The position numbers and the translations under genes are program-made. Positions 58,879 through 64,000 of a DNA stretch of 64,000 bases are shown here, one piece after another. The stretch's first letter is position 1. Every line of letters starts with the position of its first letter. The DNA is from Desulfococcus sp041737845 (GTDB lineage Bacteria > Desulfobacterota > Desulfobacteria > Desulfobacterales > Desulfococcaceae): positions 62,001 to 126,000 of the forward strand of contig NZ_JBGSQX010000146.1 in NCBI RefSeq assembly GCF_041737845.1, read 5' to 3'. The notes beneath the pieces were generated by a model. That model made no database searches, was not told the DNA's origin, and saw only the letters and a program-made list of their open reading frames with translations.

Positions 58879-59265
58879 ATGACAAAAATCAGAAAAATCC
58901 TGGTCATGGACGATGATGAGACGGTCAGGTACATCCTGTCTCAGATGCTGAAATACCTGGGATACGCGTCGTGCTTCGCAAGTGAGGGAAACGAGGCGGT
59001 GGAAATCTATTCGGCGGCACTCGATGCGGGGGAGCCCTTTGATGCGGTCATTCTGGACCTGTCCGTCAAGAACGGCATGGGCGGCATGGAGACGATGTTC
59101 GCCCTCAAGGCGGTCTCCCCGGAGGTGAAGGCCCTCATCTCCAGCGGCTTCTCGACGGACCCGGTCATGATCGATTTCGAGGCCTACGGGTTCTGCGGCG
59201 TTCTTGAAAAGCCCTATCATATGGCCGCCCTGGGCAGGGTTTTGGGGGAGGCGATCGAGGTATGA
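58879..59265 (+). CDS. Single-domain response regulator receiver
   Basis: A 128-residue CheY-like receiver: acidic pair in ILVMDDDETVRYIL, phosphoacceptor in DAVILDLSVKNGMGGMETM, Thr/Ser position in LISSGFSTDPVM, and Lys in GVLEKPYHMAALGRVL. There is no output domain. It overlaps the M48 protease gene by four bases. The receiver resembles those of hybrid histidine kinases (SSGFS), so a phosphorelay role is possible. Confidence 0.85.
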   Translation: MTKIRKILVMDDDETVRYILSQMLKYLGYASCFASEGNEAVEIYSAALDAGEPFDAVILDLSVKNGMGGMETMFALKAVSPEVKALISSGFSTDPVMIDFEAYGFCGVLEKPYHMAALGRVLGEAIEV

Positions 59266-60506
59266 ACGTCGTTGCGGTCATCATCCTGGTCACGCTCGCG
59301 GCGAACTGGGCACTGGATCTCGCGGCGGGCATCCTGAACGTCCGGAACCTCCGGAGCGAACTGCCCGCCGGGTTTGAGGATGTCTACGACCCCGATCGGT
59401 ATCGGCGGTCCCAGGCCTATCTGAGGGCCAATACCCGGCTGGGGTGGGTCTCCGGGACGGTTACCCTCGCGGCCCTCCTGGCCTTCTGGTTCGGCGGCGG
59501 CTTCTCCCGGGTTGACGTCTGGGTGCGGTCCTTCGGCTGGGGAACCGTCCCGACGGGCCTCGCCTTCGTGGCCGTTCTGGTCATGATCCGGTTCCTTCTG
59601 GGGCTGCCCTTCAGCATTTACGCGGTTTTTGTCATCGAGGAGCGGTTCGGCTTCAACCGCACCGGCTGGAAGACCTTCGCGGCGGACCGCGTCAAGGCGG
59701 GGCTTCTGGGCGCCGCCGTCGGGGGGCCGCTCCTGGCCGGGATCCTGATCTTTTTCGAGCGTGCGGCGGGCGATGCCTGGTGGATCTGCTGGATCGCCGT
59801 CACCCTCTTTTCCCTGGCACTCCAGTATGTCGCCCCGGCGTATATCATGCCGCTCTTCAACAAATTCACCCCCCTGGAGGACGGTCCCCTGAAAACCGCC
59901 ATCCTGGACTACACGCGCGCGGTGGATTACCCCGTCGCCAACTTGGCTGTGATGGACGGCTCGAAACGCTCCGGAAAGGGGAATGCCTTCTTCGCCGGGT
60001 TTGGACGGCACAAGCGGATTGCCCTTTTCGATACCCTGATCCGGCAGCATACCGTGGAGGAACTCGTGGCGGTTCTGGCACATGAGATCGGTCATTACAA
60101 GAAAAGGCACGTTCTTCAGGGCATGCTGATCGGCATCGGCCATGCCGGGGTCATGTTCTACCTGCTGTCCCGCTTCATTTCCTACCCGGGGCTGTTCGAG
60201 GCCTTTTACATGTCCGAGGTCTCGGTCTACGGCGGCATGATCTTTTTTGCGATGCTGTTTTCACCCGTCGATTTTTTCCTGGGCCTGCTCCTCCAGATGC
60301 GGTCCAGGCGAAACGAGTTCGCGGCAGACCGGTTTGCCGCGGAAACCACCGGCCGCCCGGAGGCCATGATCAGCGCTCTCAAGAAGCTTTCGGCCAACAA
60401 TCTCGGAAATCTTCTCCCCCACCCATTCCACGTCTTCCTCCACTATTCCCACCCGCCGGTCACGGTCCGGGTGGCGGCGCTCAAAGGCCTTCCACCCGGG
60501 GTCTAG
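59262..60506 (+). CDS. M48-family (Ste24-like) membrane metallopeptidase
   Basis: A 414-residue inner-membrane zinc protease. About six to seven helices surround a cytosolic catalytic site with HExxH in VAVLAHEIGHYKKRHVLQGML, preceded by GSKRSGKGNAFFAGFGRHKRIALFDTL (a Ste24-type segment) and followed by the third ligand Glu in SRRNEFAADRFAAE. The C-terminal HPFHVFLHYSHPPVTVRVAAL is typical. This resembles CAAX-type Ste24 rather than HtpX by length. Substrates unknown. Confidence 0.9.
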   Translation: MNVVAVIILVTLAANWALDLAAGILNVRNLRSELPAGFEDVYDPDRYRRSQAYLRANTRLGWVSGTVTLAALLAFWFGGGFSRVDVWVRSFGWGTVPTGLAFVAVLVMIRFLLGLPFSIYAVFVIEERFGFNRTGWKTFAADRVKAGLLGAAVGGPLLAGILIFFERAAGDAWWICWIAVTLFSLALQYVAPAYIMPLFNKFTPLEDGPLKTAILDYTRAVDYPVANLAVMDGSKRSGKGNAFFAGFGRHKRIALFDTLIRQHTVEELVAVLAHEIGHYKKRHVLQGMLIGIGHAGVMFYLLSRFISYPGLFEAFYMSEVSVYGGMIFFAMLFSPVDFFLGLLLQMRSRRNEFAADRFAAETTGRPEAMISALKKLSANNLGNLLPHPFHVFLHYSHPPVTVRVAALKGLPPGV

Positions 60507-60521
60507 GCGGTATTTCCGGGT

Positions 60522-62303
60522 TCAGGCCGAAGCGGTCGGCAGCCGGATGAGGAAGGTGCTGCCCCTGCCGACGGTGCTGTCGACATCGATTTTGCCGCCG
60601 TGGGCCTGGATGATGTGCTTGACGATGGCCAGGCCCAGGCCCGTGCCCCCCTCTTTTCGGCTGCGGGACTTGTCGACCCGGTAGAACCGCTCGAACAGGC
60701 GCGGCAGGTGAGACCCCGGGATGCCGATGCCCTCGTCCTCGATGCGGATTTCGACTTCCTGCCCCGCCTGCCCGGCCCGTACGCGGATGGTGCTGCCCTG
60801 GCCGCTGTATTTGACGGCGTTCTCCACGAGGTTGACCACGGCCTGCTCCAGAAAATGGGCGTTGATCTCGGCCTGGAGGGCCTCGTCGCATTCCAGCCGG
60901 ATGGCGATGTTTTTCTCGTCGGCATGGCCCCGCAGGACCTCGATGGCGCCGCTGATCACCGGTTTGAGCGCTTCACGCCGCAGACCGATGCTCCGGTTCT
61001 GCCCCTTCTGCTCGATCTCGGCCAGCTTCATCAGGTCCTCGATGATGGCGGCCAGGCGGTTGGCATGGTTTTCGATGATCATAAGAAATCGCCGGGCCTC
61101 CTCCGGCTTCTCCAGCGCCCCGCCAAGAAGGGTTTCGACGAACCCCTTGATGGCCGTGAGCGGCGTCTTGATCTCGTGAGAGACGTTGGCGGCGAATTCC
61201 CGGCGCATGGTTTCGAGGCGGCGGAGGCGGGTGATGTCGTGAAAGACGATGAGGGTGCCGATCCGCCGGCCGTTGGGCTCCCGGAGGGGGGAGGAATGGG
61301 TGCCCAGGATCCGCTCCTCCTCCTGGTAGAGGTGGATCTCCCCCTCGGCATCCCCCTCGCCGGTCAGGGCCTCCTGGACGAAGCGATGGAGCTGCGGGTT
61401 CCGGATGACCTCCTGGATGGTGCGGCCGATGGCGGCGCCCGGCTTGAATTTGAACATGTCGGCGGCGGCCTGGTTGACCTTGATCAGGTGCTCGTCCATG
61501 TTGAGGGCGATGACGCCCTCCTGCATGCTCGTCAGGACCGCTTCGAGTTCATCGCGCTGGCGGTCCACGGTATGGATGCGCTCGTTGAGGTCCGACGCCA
61601 TCTGGGTCAGGGCGCCGACCAGCAGGACCATCTCCCTCGATTTCGGGGGCGGAATGGCGTAGGTCAGGTCCCCTGTTGCGAATCGCTCGGCGCCCTTGCG
61701 GACCTCTTCAATGGGGCGGGCGATCCGGCGCGCGACAACATAGCTCACCAGGGCCGCCATCAGTGCCACCACGAGGCCCGCCCCGACGATCTGCTTCTGG
61801 ATGGCCCCGAGCTTCCGGTCGATTTCATCCAGGGGGATGGCGGTGCGGATCGCCGCCAGGGTCCTTCCCCGCTCCTGGACCGGCACCGCGACGTACATCA
61901 TGGATCTGGACAGGGTGCTGCTGTATCGCATCGACTGGCCGGGTTCGCCGAACAGGGCCTTGTGAATCTCGGGCCTGCCGGAATGCGTCTCCATCTGGCC
62001 CGGGGATTCCTGGGAGTCCGCCACCACGCGTCCCGTGGGGAGCACGATGGTGATCCGGGTCCCGACGCGCCGGCCGGCGGCTTTGCAGAGTGCGTCGAGG
62101 GCGGCCTCATTCAGCGGCGACAGATGTTGCAGCACCGATTCCTGAAGCAGGTTCGCCTGGGCCTGAAGCCCCAGGGTCATCTGTTCGTGGTAGTATCCCT
62201 TCATGGCGACCGAGGCGGAGAGGCTGACCACCATGAGCGAGGCCAGGATGACGATGAGGTAGGAGGGATAAATATGCCAGAAGAGGGGCTTGGGTTTTTT
62301 CAT
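60522..62303 (-). CDS. phoR: PhoR-like sensor histidine kinase
   Basis: A 593-residue membrane kinase: TM1 (about 10-32), periplasmic region, TM2 (about 168-190), HAMP (about 190-240), PAS (about 248-345, MQEGVIALNMDEHLIKVNQAAADMF), HisKA with ANVSHEIKTPLTAIKGFVETLL, and HATPase (NLVENAVKYSGQGS, DEGIGIPGSHLPRLFERFYRVDKSRSRKEGGTGLGLAIVKHI in short motifs). This layout and the adjacent PhoB-like gene match PhoR, although phosphate genes are not visible, so another signal such as cell-envelope stress is possible. It overlaps phoB by four bases. Confidence 0.85.
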   Translation of the reverse strand: MKKPKPLFWHIYPSYLIVILASLMVVSLSASVAMKGYYHEQMTLGLQAQANLLQESVLQHLSPLNEAALDALCKAAGRRVGTRITIVLPTGRVVADSQESPGQMETHSGRPEIHKALFGEPGQSMRYSSTLSRSMMYVAVPVQERGRTLAAIRTAIPLDEIDRKLGAIQKQIVGAGLVVALMAALVSYVVARRIARPIEEVRKGAERFATGDLTYAIPPPKSREMVLLVGALTQMASDLNERIHTVDRQRDELEAVLTSMQEGVIALNMDEHLIKVNQAAADMFKFKPGAAIGRTIQEVIRNPQLHRFVQEALTGEGDAEGEIHLYQEEERILGTHSSPLREPNGRRIGTLIVFHDITRLRRLETMRREFAANVSHEIKTPLTAIKGFVETLLGGALEKPEEARRFLMIIENHANRLAAIIEDLMKLAEIEQKGQNRSIGLRREALKPVISGAIEVLRGHADEKNIAIRLECDEALQAEINAHFLEQAVVNLVENAVKYSGQGSTIRVRAGQAGQEVEIRIEDEGIGIPGSHLPRLFERFYRVDKSRSRKEGGTGLGLAIVKHIIQAHGGKIDVDSTVGRGSTFLIRLPTASA

Positions 62304-62986
62304 GAGAGTTCCTTAAACCGGTAGCCGACGCCCCGGACCGTCTGGATATAGCTTCCGCAGGCGCCCAGCTTCTTGCGGAGCCCGACGATCTGGACGTCCA
62401 CGCTCCGGTCGGTGACCGGGTAATTGTCCCCGCGAACGGCGTCGACGATCTGGGAGCGGGTGAAAACCCATCCGGGCCGCCGGCTCAGGAAGAGGAGAAT
62501 CTGGAATTCCGTGAAGGAGAGGTCGACCTCCTCGCCCCGCACGGTCGTCTTGCGCCTGCCGGGGTCGATGGAGAGTTCCTGGATGCGGAGGACGGAAGAC
62601 TCGTCCGTCGGCTCCGCCGCGGCCCGGCGGATGACCGCCCGTACCCGGGCATTCAGAATCCGGGGGCTGAAGGGTTTGGTGACATAGTCGTCGGCGCCGA
62701 CCTCGAGGCCCAGAACGACGTCGGCCTCTTCCCCCCGGGCCGTCAGCATGATGATGGGAACATGGCGGGTCTTGTCGGCGTTTTTCAGGATCTTCGCCAC
62801 TTCGATGCCGTTGATCCCGGGAAGCATCAGGTCGAGCACGATCAGATCAGGAACGGCATCGGACGCGAGCTTGAGGGCCTTTTCGCCCGTGTCGGCGCAG
62901 ATCACTTCAAAGCCCTCCCGGGCCAGATTGTATCGAACCAGTTCGAGGATGTCCTCCTCGTCATCCACGACGAGAATCCGTTCCAT
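62300..62986 (-). CDS. phoB: PhoB-like response regulator (OmpR family)
   Basis: A 228-residue regulator: receiver (VVDDEEDILELVRYNLAREGF, phosphoacceptor in DLIVLDLMLPGINGIEV, Lys in DYVTKPFSPRIL) and winged helix (VDLSFTEFQILLFLSRRPGWVFTRSQIVDAVRGDNYPVTDRSVDVQIVGLRKKLG in short motifs). ATG 62986 is chosen; an in-frame ATG 62995 adds three residues. It heads phoB-phoR, divergent from the aminotransferase. No clear Pho box was found in the 63000-63150 region. Confidence 0.88.
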   Translation of the reverse strand: MERILVVDDEEDILELVRYNLAREGFEVICADTGEKALKLASDAVPDLIVLDLMLPGINGIEVAKILKNADKTRHVPIIMLTARGEEADVVLGLEVGADDYVTKPFSPRILNARVRAVIRRAAAEPTDESSVLRIQELSIDPGRRKTTVRGEEVDLSFTEFQILLFLSRRPGWVFTRSQIVDAVRGDNYPVTDRSVDVQIVGLRKKLGACGSYIQTVRGVGYRFKELS

Positions 62987-63152
62987 GGGTGTCATGTGTC
63001 GCGTTTCCCCCCGGCCCGACGGTTTCAGGCCCCGGCTTCGGGCCGCCGGCTTCCGGAAGCCCCTGCATTAAAAGATTGCGCATTTGATCCGCTTACCATA
63101 TCATATAAGATTATGGAACAATATTAGAATTTTGTTAAATTCAGGAGTGCCC

Positions 63153-64000
63153 ATGGACTGGCATGAAGTTTACGGCCGTTTCCCCATCAACCGGGAGATG
63201 GTATGGCTCAACAACTGCGGCATCACCCCCGCCGGCGCCCACGTTCTCGAAGCGGTCAACCGGTTCATGACCGATTATGCGAAAAACGGCGCCCGGGCCG
63301 AAAGCGCCGACTACGGCCGGGTCAGGCACCGGATCAAGGAGATCCTGTCGCCGCTCCTGGGGTGCGCCCCGGGCGAACTCTGCCTGATTCACAACACGGC
63401 CGAAGGGATGAATGTCGTCTCCCGGGGCCTGCGGTTCGAACGGGGCAGCGAGATCATCCTGCTCGAAAATGAATACCCCAGCAATGTCTACCCCTGGCGC
63501 CACTGGGCGGAAAAGGGGGTAAAACTCCTGACGGCGCCTGCGGCCACGACCCCCGACGGCTTCTTTGAAGGGCTGAGCGCCCTGGTGACGGATCGGACCC
63601 GGCTTGTCGCCCTCTCCGCCGTCCACTGGTGCACGGGGATGCCCCTGCCCCTGGCGCGGATCGGGGAGCTCTGCCGCGAGCGGGATATCCTCTTTGCGGT
63701 GGACGGGGCCCAGGGCGTCGGCATGCAGCCCATGGACGTCAAGGGGATGAAGATCGATTTCATGGCCTTTTCCGCATGGAAATGGCTCATGGGGCCGCTG
63801 GGGATGGGGGTCCTCTATGTTGCCGAGAACCGCTTGAAAACCCTCGATCCCGTCTTTGTCGGAACGGAGTCGGTGGTCATGGACGAGGTGTACCTGCCCT
63901 ACAGGAGCGAACTCAAGCCGACGGCGGACCGGTTCACCTTCTCCACCCCCAGCATCGGCGACTGGGTCTATCTCCTGGCCTCCCTCGAATACCTGACCCG
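63153..64000 (+). CDS. Class V aminotransferase/cysteine-desulfurase-like PLP enzyme (3' partial)
   Basis: An open frame from ATG 63153 (AGGAG upstream) runs off the right edge; 282 residues are visible. It has MVWLNNCGITPAG, HNTAEGMNVVSRGLRF, ENEYPSNVYPW, the PLP-Asp region FAVDGAQGVGMQPMDV and the PLP-Lys in FSAWKWLMGPLGMGVLYV. This is the fold-type I class V family (isopenicillin-epimerase- or CsdA-like); the exact reaction cannot be told. It is divergent from phoB. Confidence 0.88.
   Translation, partial: MDWHEVYGRFPINREMVWLNNCGITPAGAHVLEAVNRFMTDYAKNGARAESADYGRVRHRIKEILSPLLGCAPGELCLIHNTAEGMNVVSRGLRFERGSEIILLENEYPSNVYPWRHWAEKGVKLLTAPAATTPDGFFEGLSALVTDRTRLVALSAVHWCTGMPLPLARIGELCRERDILFAVDGAQGVGMQPMDVKGMKIDFMAFSAWKWLMGPLGMGVLYVAENRLKTLDPVFVGTESVVMDEVYLPYRSELKPTADRFTFSTPSIGDWVYLLASLEYLT

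Noticed and set aside
63000..63150. Pho box upstream of phoB
   Set aside because: No CTGTCAT-type direct repeats were seen; the region is merely AT-rich.
1..64000. CRISPR arrays, tRNA or rRNA genes, insertion sequences, prophage genes
   Set aside because: No regularly spaced repeats, cloverleaf-like segments, transposase or integrase motifs were recognised by eye; a tRNAscan or ISfinder run would be decisive.

Overview
The window looks like a chromosomal segment of an anaerobic Desulfobacterota (former Deltaproteobacteria), probably a sulfate reducer or close relative. It is GC-rich. Supporting genes are a NarI-type cytochrome b, HdrC-like Fe-S protein and tetraheme cytochrome c3 group, the acetogenic-type MetV, CbiK cobaltochelatase, DUF134 and Mrp proteins, rubrerythrin-like ferritins, FdhD and many multi-cluster ferredoxins. 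No rRNA, tRNA, CRISPR array, transposase or phage gene was recognised.

Layout. 1-2220: end of a membrane redox operon followed by metV. 2246-7121: tryptophan operon trpL-E-G-D-C-F, with a leader peptide carrying four consecutive Trp codons and an intrinsic terminator; trpB and trpA are absent. thyX and cbiK follow. 8696-21239: housekeeping and envelope genes (YidD-like lipoprotein, OmpA-like lipoprotein, rRNA methyltransferase, fdhD, Kef-type antiporter, chalcone-isomerase-like protein, ferritin, pyrD, DUF134, mrp, two hydrolases). 21318-26885: a complete 2-oxoglutarate dehydrogenase complex (sucA-sucB-lpd). 26979-31119: a stand-alone FMN glutamate-synthase-domain gene, a GAF-ANTAR protein and a RAD55-like/XRE/cupin regulator. 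31300-36527: a five-gene peptide-type ABC transporter. 36588-41184: outer-membrane barrel, ferritin-like protein, nuclease, GAF protein, cinA. 41204-42930: fused remnants of an acyl-CoA synthetase and a crotonase, both broken. 43276-45920: NAD salvage operon pncB-pncA-nadD. 45975-53151: MltD-like transglycosylase, peroxiredoxin, methyltransferase and a redox module (2Fe-2S/4Fe-4S protein, CBS protein, GltD-like flavoprotein, HycB-like ferredoxin). 53650-58641: a sigma54-type promoter, TauE/SafE exporter, two membrane proteins, and a histidine kinase/NtrC-type regulator pair. 58879-63000: receiver protein, M48 protease and phoR-phoB. The window ends inside a class V aminotransferase.

The most striking observation is the 5' leader of the glutamate-synthase-domain gene on the minus strand. 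A near-consensus sigma70 promoter is followed by two hairpins, each with a six-base loop carrying A at position 1 and G at position 4. The second hairpin overlaps the 5' arm of an intrinsic terminator. This is the architecture of an ANTAR antiterminator target, and the gene immediately upstream encodes a GAF-ANTAR protein. Other points of interest are a densely structured RNA candidate between DUF134 and mrp, a palindromic repeat family present twice, a sigma54 activator with an altered GAFTGA loop beside a good sigma54 promoter, and an orphan flavin/Fe-S module lacking a catalytic subunit.
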